Source of the DNA: CAYMWF01 sp964394085 [NCBI: uncultured Gemmatimonadota bacterium]
Lineage (GTDB): Bacteria; GCA-2686955; CAYMWF01
Length of the DNA: 19,721 nucleotides
Reading direction: 5' to 3'
Assembly (NCBI GenBank): GCA_964394085.1
Contig: CAYMWF010000088.1
Location: 1-19,721 of the forward strand
The notes beneath the pieces were generated by a model. The model was not told where the DNA came from, searched no databases, and worked only from the letters and a program-made list of their open reading frames with translations. Both the position numbers and the translations under genes were made by a program. Shown here piece by piece: positions 1 to 7,635 of the stretch; the stretch's first letter is position 1; each line of letters begins with the position of its first letter.

Positions 1-146
1 GGGGCAGGGACATCCAGTCTTTTGTCGATGCAATTCTGCTGAAAATTCCCCCGACCGGAACAGGCGAAGACGGTCTTGACTCGGTGCGGATTATCGAAGC
101 CCTGTACCAGAGCGACAAATCAGGCTCGATCGACGTAGCTGTCTGA
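1..146 (+). CDS. C-terminal end of a Gfo/Idh/MocA-family oxidoreductase (5' truncated by window edge)
   Basis: An open frame enters from the left edge, read from base 3, and stops at TGA 144-146. It gives 47 residues. The tail reads GRDIQSFVDAILLKIPPTG, then about ten residues on RIIEALYQSDKSG, and ends SIDVAV. A block of 'F..ai....pp..tGedgl..v.i.eA.y.S...g..v.v' is the usual C-terminus of NAD(P)-dependent Gfo/Idh/MocA dehydrogenases, which act on sugars, inositols and similar polyols. The N-terminal Rossmann domain and catalytic residues lie outside the window, so the substrate cannot be inferred. The family call rests on this short signature only. No hairpin with a T-tract follows the stop; a GC-rich repeat spacer begins about 30 bases later. 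Confidence 0.7.
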   Translation, partial: GRDIQSFVDAILLKIPPTGTGEDGLDSVRIIEALYQSDKSGSIDVAV

Positions 147-174
147 GCCGTTTTTCAGCCTTCTATCAGCCGTT

Positions 175-323
175 TCCCGCGGAATCAACCTCGAGCCGTC
201 CCCGGCTGCCGCCGTTGCCCTGGATTAAACTCCGAGCCGCCCGGCTGCCCCCGTCTCCCGCGGATTCAACATCGAGCCGCCCGGCTGCCGCCGTTGCCCT
301 GAATTAAACTCCGAGCCGCCCGA
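175..323. repeat. GC-rich intergenic tandem repeat, about 40-bp unit (81-bp higher-order unit)
   Basis: The motif CGAGCCGCCCGGCTGCC, or a close variant, starts at 192, 233, 273 and 312, giving periods of 41, 40 and 39 bp. Alternate copies match best: the segment from TCCCGCGG at 175 recurs from 256, including the linkers GCCGCCGTTGCCCTG and ATTAAACTC. This makes a higher-order unit of about 81 bp. Each copy carries the small dyad AGCCG-CC-CGGCT. The fourth copy is degenerate and runs into the 3' end of the acetyltransferase gene. There are no unique spacers between conserved repeats, so it is not CRISPR-like. Function unknown; the dyads could form weak hairpins in either transcript. Confidence 0.75.
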
Positions 324-896
324 CTACCCTCGGCATCCGGCGGCATCGCCCCGCAGAATCCCGTAAATAATCAGGTTCTCTGGTTTTCCGTCTTTGATAA
401 CGTGGTTGCGCATCTCGCCCTCGAAGCGCATGCCCGCCTTCTGCATGACGCGGCCCGAAGCGGGATTACGATCAAGGTGGGTCGCGAAAATCCTGATCAG
501 GGAGAGGTTCTCGAAGCCGAAAGCGATCACGGACTTTACCGCTTCAGTACAGTATCCCTTGTTCCAGTACGGAGTTCCTACCCAGTAGCCGAGTTCTGCG
601 CGCCGGAAGCGGGGGCGGATATCCATGAGGCTTACCGCCCCGACGAGATTTCCGTCCCTCCTCGAAGTGATGGCCCATGCGACGCCGGATCCGGTTTCGT
701 ACATGAGCTGATGTGTTGCGATCCAGGCGTCTGCAATGCCGTCCTCGTATGGATGCGGGATATTGAGGGTTGTCAAAGCGATTTCGGGCGCTCCGGCGAG
801 GCGCTGCACCTCCGGCGCGTCATCCGGTTCGAACGGCCTGAGGATCAGTCTCCGTGTATCAAGTTCCGGTTGTTTCTCCATTTGAACCGACTCCAT
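324..896 (-). CDS. GNAT N-acetyltransferase, RimJ/RimL type
   Basis: This 190-residue protein has the whole GNAT fold and should transfer acetyl from acetyl-CoA to an amino group, either a protein N-terminus or a small amine, in the cytoplasm. The N-terminal signature LDTRRLILRPFEPDDA is typical of the RimJ/RimL branch. The core ELGYWVGTPYWNKGYCTEA is the acetyl-CoA pyrophosphate-binding loop with the usual 'GyW....yWgkGyatEA' pattern. The later motif HLDRNPASGRVMQKAGM matches the conserved N-x-x-S...ek.GF/M segment. An alternative ATG five codons in (at 881) has GGAG nine bases upstream, so the true product may be 185 residues; the first ATG has no clear ribosome site. It is the only gene on this strand between 1 and 10470 and seems monocistronic. 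Family members have diverse targets, so the substrate is not assigned. Confidence 0.92.
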   Translation of the reverse strand: MESVQMEKQPELDTRRLILRPFEPDDAPEVQRLAGAPEIALTTLNIPHPYEDGIADAWIATHQLMYETGSGVAWAITSRRDGNLVGAVSLMDIRPRFRRAELGYWVGTPYWNKGYCTEAVKSVIAFGFENLSLIRIFATHLDRNPASGRVMQKAGMRFEGEMRNHVIKDGKPENLIIYGILRGDAAGCRG

Positions 897-930
897 TATT
901 CCGAACCAGCGAACAAACCCCGATTCGAAA

Positions 931-959
931 AGTTAAACCCAACGGGAACGGGTAATCAA
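931..959 (-). promoter_or_regulatory. Possible sigma70-like promoter for the acetyltransferase
   Basis: Read on the minus strand, TTGATT (959-954) is followed after 17 bases by TTAACT (936-931), about 35 bases upstream of the first ATG. The -35 matches well and the spacing is ideal, but the -10 matches the consensus at only three of six positions. This is a weak prediction. Confidence 0.28.
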
Positions 960-985
960 GACCGATCCGCCGCAAGAGCGCGCGG

Positions 986-1014
986 TTGACGAAAATCACC
1001 GGCCATCGTATCCT
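986..1014 (+). promoter_or_regulatory. Sigma70-like promoter upstream of the S41 peptidase
   Basis: TTGACG (986-991) is followed by a 17-base spacer and TATCCT (1009-1014). This is a five-of-six -35 and a four-of-six -10 at ideal spacing, facing the peptidase gene. It implies a leader of about 135 bases containing the dyad GGCCA-CCGA-TGGCC (1038-1051). Nothing else gene-like was seen in 897-1158. Confidence 0.45.
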
Positions 1015-1158
1015 ATTTTTCCGGGCTTCGCGCCGACGGCCACCGATGGCCCCGCAAAAACGGTTATTCACTGCGAAGCTACCTCCTTTATTTGAAAGCC
1101 GTTAATCGATTCTCCGTCTCTTTTCCATCTGAAGTTTCGTTACTGGGAGAAATAAATA

Positions 1159-3354
1159 ATGAGACAAATCGTTCAAAACCTCAGGGCATTCACCAGGCTT
1201 TACGGATATGTGAGATATTTTCATCCGAGCGACGAGGCGAGCTGCATCGACTGGGACAGGTTCGCCGTTTTCGGCGCAGGAAAGGTGAAGAACGCCGCGG
1301 ACTCCGGGGAGCTCAAGGAGGTGCTCGAGAGTCTCTTCCTTCCCATCGCACCTACCATCCAGATAAGGTTTTCGGGCGAAGGATTCGACCTGGATATTCC
1401 GGACGCTCCAGGAGAAGGCCCCGGCCGGGAGGCCGTCGCCTGGCAGCATGTCGGGGTTTACACCGGATTTCCCCGGATGCCGTACCGGAGTATCCGCCTG
1501 AACCGCGGTAAGAAACTGCCCGGGGGCGCCGTCGATACCGGAGAAGCCTTCCAATCAATGAACATCGTCGAATTCCGTGGAAAAAAGATCAGGCTGGAGG
1601 TATCCGCGAGCGCCGAAGTAAGCGGTTCGGATAATCATGGACGCCTGTTCATGCGAATTCAGGAATACGACCCCCGGAGGGGATATGGAACTCGCAGGAA
1701 GCTCGGTGATCAGGTGTTAACCTCCGGCGAATGGAGCGACTACAAACTCGATGTAGAAGCAGGTGAGAACGCGATGAGTCTCGGGTTCGGATTTTTGCTG
1801 CAGGGTGAAGGACGGGTCATGGCCAGGAATATCCGCCTTTCGGTGAATCGAGGCGGGGATGAATGGGAATACCTCGATATCGAGAATCCTTCGTTCGTGG
1901 AAAAGGACGAAACCGGCGGTCCCGCGGAATGGAATATCCTGAACCGGGGCTACTCATTAAAGACGGACGATCCGGATGGATGTAAAGAAGAGAAATATCT
2001 GTTGATCGAGTCTAAAAAGAAGCTTTTCGACGGCACTCCCGAAATCGGTGACTTCGTTGAAAAGGAGCTGGATGCCCGCCTCCGGTGCCGTGTTCCCGTC
2101 GCTCTTCCGGCCGGAACGGGCGGCGCTGCGGACGGGAACGAGAAAATAAACCTCGCGGAACTGGAGGCGGAACTGGAGGCGATCGATTTACGGGGCGCGA
2201 GGGCTGATGATGAAAACGTGCGTTTCGCCGGCGTAACCATTGCATGGAACATCTTCCAGCACTTCTACCCTTACTTCGACGCAGTCGATGTCGACTGGGA
2301 CGCCGAACTGACCGCTGCCCTCGAGGAAGCCTCGACAGTCAGAACCGGGGAAGATTTCCACCGGACCCTCCGCAAGCTGGTGGCCGGGCTGCAGGACGGG
2401 CACGGCAACGTCATTCACATGGGGTCGAAAATGGATTCCGCCGGGCCCCCTATAAGTGTAGACTGGGTGGAAAACCGGGTCGTAATCACCGCGTCGAAGC
2501 ACCGGCGGCTGCAGCGGGGCGATGTAATCGAAAAAATAGACGGTAATCCGGCGGAACAGGCCCTGCTGGACGCCGAAATCTACATTTCCGGGTCGCCCCA
2601 GTGGCGGAGATTGAAGGCGCTGGAAATGTTCGGGTGGGGAGAGCGGGGCAGCGCGGCCAGGCTCTCGATCAGGCGGGAGGATGAAACGTTCAGCGTCAAG
2701 GTGCGAAGGAATACGGGCTGGGCTGAGGGCCTGATCACGGAATCGGAGCGTCGGGCCATAGAAATGATCGATAACAGGATCTACTACCTGAAACTCGAAG
2801 ACATCGTCTGGCCGGAGCTCGAGAAGATGATCAACCAGCTCGCCCGGGTCGACGGTGTCATCTTCGATATGAGAGGTTATCCGAAATCCCACGAAATCAT
2901 CCGCCACCTCGTGGATGAACCCGTAAGATCCGCAAGATGGAACGTGCCCCGAACCTTGTATCCAGACCGGGAGAGGGCCGCGGGATACGATACCCCGGGA
3001 CGATGGCTGCTGGAACCGAAAGAACCGAGGTTGAAGGGAAAGATCGTGTTTATAACCGATGCCCGGGCGATCAGCGCCGCAGAGTCATTTATGGGCATCG
3101 TCGAGTTTTACAGACTCGGGGAGATCGTAGGGCGGCCCACGGCGGGCACGAACGGAAATATCAATATGTTCATGCTTCCGGGAGGGTTCAACGTGATGTT
3201 TACAGGCATGAAGGTGCTGAAGCACGACGGCTCACAGCATCACCACGTGGGAATCCGACCGACGATCCCCGTTGAGCGAACAGTGAAGGGCATTGCGGAA
3301 GGCAGAGACGAATTTCTGGAAAAGGCATTGGAGCTCATCGACCTCCGGGATTGA
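1159..3354 (+). CDS. S41 family (C-terminal-processing/tricorn-like) peptidase
   Basis: The 731-residue protein is a serine peptidase of the S41 clan. The N-terminal segment (about 5-35) carries RLYGYVRYFHPSDEA and DWDRFAVFGAGKV, the leader domain of a common large-S41 subfamily. A related block recurs near 360-375 (WNIFQHFYPYFDAVDVDWD), followed by LVAGLQDGHGNV, the S41 N-terminal helper domain. A PDZ-like stretch (RGDVIEKIDGNPAEQA) precedes the catalytic domain. There, DARAISAAES places candidate nucleophile serines at 639 and 643, and PTAGTNGNINMFMLPGG takes the place where CtpA enzymes carry the general-base lysine, as in tricorn-type Ser-Glu members. HDGSQHHHVGIRPTIPV is a subfamily signature near the end. 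The start is fixed by GGGAG nine bases before the ATG and an in-frame TAA just upstream. No signal peptide is visible, which is unusual. Substrate unknown. Confidence 0.88.
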   Translation: MRQIVQNLRAFTRLYGYVRYFHPSDEASCIDWDRFAVFGAGKVKNAADSGELKEVLESLFLPIAPTIQIRFSGEGFDLDIPDAPGEGPGREAVAWQHVGVYTGFPRMPYRSIRLNRGKKLPGGAVDTGEAFQSMNIVEFRGKKIRLEVSASAEVSGSDNHGRLFMRIQEYDPRRGYGTRRKLGDQVLTSGEWSDYKLDVEAGENAMSLGFGFLLQGEGRVMARNIRLSVNRGGDEWEYLDIENPSFVEKDETGGPAEWNILNRGYSLKTDDPDGCKEEKYLLIESKKKLFDGTPEIGDFVEKELDARLRCRVPVALPAGTGGAADGNEKINLAELEAELEAIDLRGARADDENVRFAGVTIAWNIFQHFYPYFDAVDVDWDAELTAALEEASTVRTGEDFHRTLRKLVAGLQDGHGNVIHMGSKMDSAGPPISVDWVENRVVITASKHRRLQRGDVIEKIDGNPAEQALLDAEIYISGSPQWRRLKALEMFGWGERGSAARLSIRREDETFSVKVRRNTGWAEGLITESERRAIEMIDNRIYYLKLEDIVWPELEKMINQLARVDGVIFDMRGYPKSHEIIRHLVDEPVRSARWNVPRTLYPDRERAAGYDTPGRWLLEPKEPRLKGKIVFITDARAISAAESFMGIVEFYRLGEIVGRPTAGTNGNINMFMLPGGFNVMFTGMKVLKHDGSQHHHVGIRPTIPVERTVKGIAEGRDEFLEKALELIDLRD

Positions 3355-3437
3355 ACCGGGGGGGGGCCTGCCGGATAAGCATGCTGTAACGGGAGACGGA
3401 TCAAACTGGCAAAGGATATGGAACCGGAGGGCGGATC

Positions 3438-4970
3438 ATGCCGGAAAAGTATGATGCTATCGTGATAGGCGCTGGGCTTGGCGGACTCTCGGCGGCGGCC
3501 CGCCTGGCGAAGGCGGGGATGGGCGTGCTGGTGCTCGAGCGCCACAACGTGCCGGGAGGATACGCAACCAGTTTCGTACGGGGTCGCTTCGAGTTCGAAG
3601 CATCGCTTCACGAGCTGTCGGGCATCGGCTTCGGCGGCGAAAAGACAGCCCTGTCCGCGTACCTCGATCAGCTCGGAGTCTCTGACAGGGTGGAATTCCT
3701 GCAGATAAAGGATCTCTACCGGTCGATCTTCCCCGGCCTCGACATAAGCCTCCCCATGGGCAGAGAAGCTTACGAAACCACCATCTGCGACGCCTTCCCG
3801 CACGAGGCGGACGGAATCCGGCGTTTCCTCGATAAACTCTTCGCACTCGACAGGGATGTGAAGCGTCTCGAGGCCGACATGGATATCGGCCAGGTGTTCT
3901 CGCCGTTCAAGGCGCTGACCATACCGTTCAAGTATCCGAACAGCTTCCGTTATCTTCCGGAGACCTGGGGCCCGGTGCTGAACGGCTGCGTGCGCGACGA
4001 AAAAGCCCGGGCTGTTCTCTCCCAGTACTGGGGGTATTTCGGGCTGCCGCCGTCAGAGCAGGCTTTTCTATATTTCGCGGTGGGCCTGGTCACCTACATC
4101 AGGTTCGGCGCCGCTTACCCGAAGGGACGCTCCCAGGCGCTGTCGGCCGCCTTCGCCGACGTGATCGAATCGTGTGGTGGAAGGATCGAGCTGGGAGCGG
4201 GCGTGGAAAAGGTGCTCACCGAAGGGGGACGCGTCACCGGGGTGAAAACATCGTTTGGGGAGAGGTTCGACGGCGACTGGATCGTATCGAACGCCGATCC
4301 GCTCATCACCTGCCGCGATCTCATCGGCGAGGATGCGGTTCCCGGCAGGTTCTTCAAGAGCCTGCGGCCGGCCCGGCTCGGGGCCTCATCCACCAACATC
4401 TATCTCGGCCTGAATGCTCCTCCCGAGGCGCTGGGGTTCACGGAACACGAAATATTCATCAACGAAAGCTACGATCTCGAGAGCCATCACCGGTCGCTGC
4501 ACCGGTGCGAAGATCCCGAAGTCGTGGTGATGACCTGCTACAACAACGTCTGGCCCGAAATTTCGCCGCCCGGAACATCGATGGCGGTAATCACCTGCCT
4601 GCAGATGGGGAAGCCCTGGTTCGAACTGAAACCGGATGAGTATTATGATACTAAGATGCGCACGGGAGAATCGATGCTCCGGATGGCCGAGCGGGTTTCG
4701 CCCGGACTCAGGGACAGCGTCGAAGAGATCGAAATCTCTACGCCTGTAACGAACCAGCGGTTCGCCGGGCACACGGCGGGGTGCATCTACGGTTTCGATC
4801 AGCCGGCCCACTACAACACCGTGCTGAGGATGCCGCCGAAGGGGCCGCTCGACCGCCTCTACTTCGCCGGCGCCTGGACCCAGCCGGGCGGCGGATACGA
4901 ACCCGTAATCATGTCGGGAAAAACCGCAGCCGAGCTGATACTCGGACGGGCGGCGAAAGGAGCGGCGTGA
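3438..4970 (+). CDS. FAD-dependent phytoene desaturase / carotenoid isomerase / saturase-like oxidoreductase
   Basis: A 510-residue flavoprotein. The N-terminal dinucleotide fold is complete: DAIVIGAGLGGLSAAARLAK (residues 5-24) with the acidic strand end LVLERHNVPGGYATSF. The central PKGRSQALSAAFADVIESCG and the C-terminal YFAGAWTQPGGGYEPVIMSG with GKTAAEL are hallmarks of the CrtI/CrtISO/RetSat group, which desaturates, isomerises or saturates polyenes using bound FAD. A strong ribosome site (GGAGG, seven bases before the ATG) sets the start. The 83-base gap from the peptidase holds a run of nine G (3358-3366). The stop overlaps the next gene's start (TGATG), so translation is probably coupled to the adjacent reductase. 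No phytoene synthase or other carotenoid gene is in the window, so the polyene substrate is inference; it could act on another lipid or quinone-like compound. Confidence 0.85.
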   Translation: MPEKYDAIVIGAGLGGLSAAARLAKAGMGVLVLERHNVPGGYATSFVRGRFEFEASLHELSGIGFGGEKTALSAYLDQLGVSDRVEFLQIKDLYRSIFPGLDISLPMGREAYETTICDAFPHEADGIRRFLDKLFALDRDVKRLEADMDIGQVFSPFKALTIPFKYPNSFRYLPETWGPVLNGCVRDEKARAVLSQYWGYFGLPPSEQAFLYFAVGLVTYIRFGAAYPKGRSQALSAAFADVIESCGGRIELGAGVEKVLTEGGRVTGVKTSFGERFDGDWIVSNADPLITCRDLIGEDAVPGRFFKSLRPARLGASSTNIYLGLNAPPEALGFTEHEIFINESYDLESHHRSLHRCEDPEVVVMTCYNNVWPEISPPGTSMAVITCLQMGKPWFELKPDEYYDTKMRTGESMLRMAERVSPGLRDSVEEIEISTPVTNQRFAGHTAGCIYGFDQPAHYNTVLRMPPKGPLDRLYFAGAWTQPGGGYEPVIMSGKTAAELILGRAAKGAA

Positions 4971-6121
4971 TGTTATATCTGGTTTCCGGTTTAAAAGCTT
5001 ACGCCGGTCTACTTGCCAAACGCCTCACCGCCTCCGGCACGGGCTTCCTCGACGACACGCACCGGAAGCTCGCGGCCGGCTTCGTGGAGTGCATCCATCC
5101 CCCGGTCATGAAACTGCGGGCAACGGAGATTATCGAAGAGGCGCTGAACACGAAAACCCTCCGTTTCGAGCGACTCGACGGTCCGGTTCCGCCGTTCGTT
5201 CCCGGACGTTACGTGAACCTGCACGTGGAAATCGACAACATCCGAACGAGCCGTCCTTACAGCATCTCCTCGCATCCGGGCGCCGGCCACATCGATCTGA
5301 CCGTCAGCGAAAAACCTGGCGGTTTCGTTTCTCCCTACCTGGTCGGGGAGGTTAAGCCGGGTGATATTTTCGAATCATCGGGACCGGCCGGGTCGTTCCG
5401 GTTCGAGCCGCTCATCGACCGGGGAGCACTGGTGATGCTGGCCGGCGGGAGCGGCATCACTCCGTTCATGAGCATGCTCAGGTTCTTCGATGCGGAGGAC
5501 TGGCCGCTTCCCGTTCACCTGATATACGGGTGCCGCACTCCAGGCCACCGGATCTTCGGCAATGAAATCGATCGACTCACCGAAAAGCACGACATGTTCG
5601 ACGCGGTAACCGTTTGCTCCGAGCCGCCGGAAGGCTTCGACGGAACCTCCGGATTCATCGACGCGACACTTATCATCGGCCGGGTCGGCGACGTGAGCGG
5701 AAAGACGTTCTTTATATGCGGGCCGAACGCCATGTATGAATTCTGCACGGGAGAGCTCGAAAAACTCGGCGTGCCCCGCCACAAAATCCGCAGGGAGCGT
5801 TTCGGACCGCCCGACGACATAACCCTCGCACCGGAGTGGCCCGAAGGGATCGGGGCTGAAGCGACTTTCGAGATGAAGGTGGCGGGGAAAGGAACCGTAA
5901 CCGCCGCAGCCGGCGAACCCGTCCTCAATACCCTCGAGAGAAACGGCATCGCAGCACCGGCCAAGTGCCGCTCGGGTGAATGCACCGCCTGCCGGGCCAA
6001 ACTCCTGGCAGGCAAAGTCTACGAGCTCCCCGACACGGGGGTCAGAGAAGCGGATCGCAGCCGCGGTTACATCCACGCCTGCGTAAGCTATCCGCTCACC
6101 GACCTCGAAATCCGCCTCTGA
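4970..6121 (+). CDS. NAD(P)H ferredoxin-reductase-type flavoprotein with C-terminal 2Fe-2S ferredoxin domain
   Basis: The 383-residue protein carries electrons from NAD(P)H through FAD to a plant-type 2Fe-2S cluster. Domain order: an N-terminal leader of about 50 residues of unknown role; an FAD domain with R95-P-Y-S98 in TSRPYSISSHPG; an NAD(P) domain with GGSGIT (159-164) and FFICGPNAMYEFC; then a ferredoxin domain whose ligands fit C333-x4-C338-x2-C341-x29-C371. The layout resembles phenylacetyl-CoA epoxidase and HCP-type reductases (FNR then ferredoxin). The chosen ATG at 4970 overlaps the upstream stop as TGATG. The frame stays open further upstream (to 4781), but that would overlap the flavoprotein by about 190 bases and encodes an arginine-rich shadow, so it is rejected. 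The likely electron acceptor is the coupled FAD enzyme just upstream; this is inference. Confidence 0.92.
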   Translation: MLYLVSGLKAYAGLLAKRLTASGTGFLDDTHRKLAAGFVECIHPPVMKLRATEIIEEALNTKTLRFERLDGPVPPFVPGRYVNLHVEIDNIRTSRPYSISSHPGAGHIDLTVSEKPGGFVSPYLVGEVKPGDIFESSGPAGSFRFEPLIDRGALVMLAGGSGITPFMSMLRFFDAEDWPLPVHLIYGCRTPGHRIFGNEIDRLTEKHDMFDAVTVCSEPPEGFDGTSGFIDATLIIGRVGDVSGKTFFICGPNAMYEFCTGELEKLGVPRHKIRRERFGPPDDITLAPEWPEGIGAEATFEMKVAGKGTVTAAAGEPVLNTLERNGIAAPAKCRSGECTACRAKLLAGKVYELPDTGVREADRSRGYIHACVSYPLTDLEIRL

Positions 6122-6155
6122 TCAGGGACCGGATCCGTTTTAGAAAGGTTGGCTA

Positions 6156-7454
6156 ATGGACTGGAAAGAGGAAAGGGGCGCACTTGCGTTGATGGCTGCC
6201 GTGTTCTTCGCGGCATTCTATCTGCCGGTGGGAACGGGGCGCTTCGACGGCGCGGTGCTCGAGGCGTTCCACCTGGTGAAGTGGTACGCCCGCGAGCACG
6301 TTGTCTTCTGTCTTGTCCCGGCCTTTTTCATCGCCGGCGGCATAGCGGTCTTCATCAGCCAGGCCTCGGTTCTGCACTACCTGGGACCGGCCGCGAAAAA
6401 AGCGGTCGCTTACGGGGTGGCGTCGGTGTCGGGCTCGATACTGGCGGTCTGCTCATGCACCGTGCTCCCGCTCTTCGCCGGAATCTACCGGATGGGCGCC
6501 GGGATCGGACCCGCCGCGGCATTCCTTTACGCGGGGCCGGCCATCAACGTGCTCGCCATCATCCTCACGGCCCGGGTGCTGGGCGCTTCTCTCGGCATCG
6601 CCCGCGCGGTGGGAGCCATATTCTTCAGCATCATCATCGGACTGTGCATGCACTTCCTCTTCCGCCGGGAGGAGAAGGCTCGAGCCGAAGCCGCACTCGC
6701 CCTCCCGGAGGCGGAGACCCCTCGGCCGCTTCTCCAGAACGTGATCTACTTCACCGCGATGATCGGCGTGCTCGTATTCGCCAACTGGAGCGAACCGGCA
6801 GCCGGGTCGGGAGCCTGGAGCTTCATCCACGCCCACAAGTGGATGCTTACGTGCCTGTTCGCGGCGGGTCTCGGTTTCGTGCTTACTGCCTGGTTCGGGT
6901 TCCGGTGGAGCGATACGGCCCTCGCTGCGGCTCCCGTCGTGGCCCTCGCCCTGGTTTTGCCCGGGAAGCCCATGCTCCCCTTCGCAGCAGGGGCCGTCAC
7001 CCTTTCGATCGTGGCCGTCGTCAGGGGCGGGGAGCCGCGCGAATGGCTCGAATCTTCGTGGGGATTCGCGAAGCAGATACTGCCCCTCCTCTTCGCGGGC
7101 GTGCTGGCCGCCGGGGTGCTCCTCGGCCGGCCCGGAGGCGAGGGGCTCATTCCTTCCGAGTGGATCTCCGCATCGGTGGGCGGCAACGGTCTCGGCGCCA
7201 ACCTTTTCGCCGCCGTGGCGGGAGCGTTCATGTATTTCGCCACGCTCACCGAAGTTCCGATTCTGCAGGGACTCATCGGAAACGGAATGGGGAAGGGGCC
7301 GGCCCTCGCCCTGCTCCTGGCCGGACCGGCGCTCTCACTGCCCAACATGCTCGTGATCCGCAGCGTGCTGGGAACGAAAAAAACGGCCGCATTCATCGTT
7401 CTCGTGGTTATAATGGCCGCAACGAGCGGCTTGATCTACGGAGCCACCGGATAG
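6156..7454 (+). CDS. ArsP-type (DUF318/UPF0718) two-repeat permease
   Basis: The 432-residue protein has about ten hydrophobic helices and the hallmark block of the DUF318 'predicted permease' family: C99-S-C101-TVLPLF, then GAGIGPAAAFLYAGPAINVL. The second half repeats it without gaps as EVPILQGL...GMGKGPALALLLAGPALS (from E366), which shows an internal two-fold repeat. The cysteine positions of repeat 1 are replaced by A362 and L364 in repeat 2. Family members include ArsP, an exporter of trivalent methyl and aromatic arsenicals, and other metal-linked permeases. The start follows AAAGG seven bases upstream of the ATG, 34 bases after the reductase. The next genes encode thiol-redox proteins, as is usual for this family. 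The transported compound cannot be read from sequence; organoarsenical or another soft-metal or thiol substrate is the leading guess. Confidence 0.87.
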   Translation: MDWKEERGALALMAAVFFAAFYLPVGTGRFDGAVLEAFHLVKWYAREHVVFCLVPAFFIAGGIAVFISQASVLHYLGPAAKKAVAYGVASVSGSILAVCSCTVLPLFAGIYRMGAGIGPAAAFLYAGPAINVLAIILTARVLGASLGIARAVGAIFFSIIIGLCMHFLFRREEKARAEAALALPEAETPRPLLQNVIYFTAMIGVLVFANWSEPAAGSGAWSFIHAHKWMLTCLFAAGLGFVLTAWFGFRWSDTALAAAPVVALALVLPGKPMLPFAAGAVTLSIVAVVRGGEPREWLESSWGFAKQILPLLFAGVLAAGVLLGRPGGEGLIPSEWISASVGGNGLGANLFAAVAGAFMYFATLTEVPILQGLIGNGMGKGPALALLLAGPALSLPNMLVIRSVLGTKKTAAFIVLVVIMAATSGLIYGATG

Positions 7455-7462
7455 GGACCCCG

Positions 7463-7577
7463 AGCCGCCCGCTACTACGGGAAAGAAGTCGCAGACTGCT
7501 TGGCGACGCGGAATAGAATTCACAGGCTGCCCGGCACCGCAGGAAAGAATTCCCGGCTGCCCGGCGCCGGTTGTTTA
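7463..7577. repeat. Intergenic tandem repeat, about 30-bp unit
   Basis: Copies with the core GGCTGCCCGGC..CGC.GGAA, then AGAATTC, start near 7463, 7493, 7524 and 7554, giving periods of 30, 31 and 30 bp. Copies three and four are closest; the first (AGCCGCCCGCT then GGGAAAGAAGTC) is degenerate. The array fills most of the 181-base gap between the permease and the TTG-start disulfide protein. It opens with CGAGCCGCCCG, the same motif that begins the units at 192-323, so the two arrays may belong to one repeat family. No spacer/repeat alternation as in CRISPR. Confidence 0.65.
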
Positions 7578-7635
7578 AAAAGCCTGGGAACGAAAAGTTC
7601 CAGCCGCGGATTGTTCCGAACAAGGAGACTGACCG

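Noticed and set aside
2188-2907. Minus-strand open frame opposite the S41 peptidase
   Set aside because: It lies wholly inside the peptidase's conserved catalytic and PDZ-like region and has no recognisable domain.
3358-3366. Run of nine G as a phase-variable tract
   Set aside because: It is in a gap behind a stop and not near a promoter or start codon; a single homopolymer is weak evidence for switching.
4781-4969. Upstream extension of the ferredoxin-reductase frame
   Set aside because: It would overlap the flavoprotein gene by about 190 bases and its residues are arginine-rich shadow sequence; the TGATG start at 4970 fits the family length.
3438-6121. Carotenoid biosynthesis cluster
   Set aside because: Only a desaturase/isomerase-like enzyme is present; no phytoene synthase, cyclase or isoprenoid gene was found, so the pathway is not claimed.
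6149-7516. A 455-codon open frame over the permease in another reading frame
   Set aside because: Its translation is arginine/glycine/proline-rich with no recognisable domain, while the permease frame shows conserved motifs and helices.
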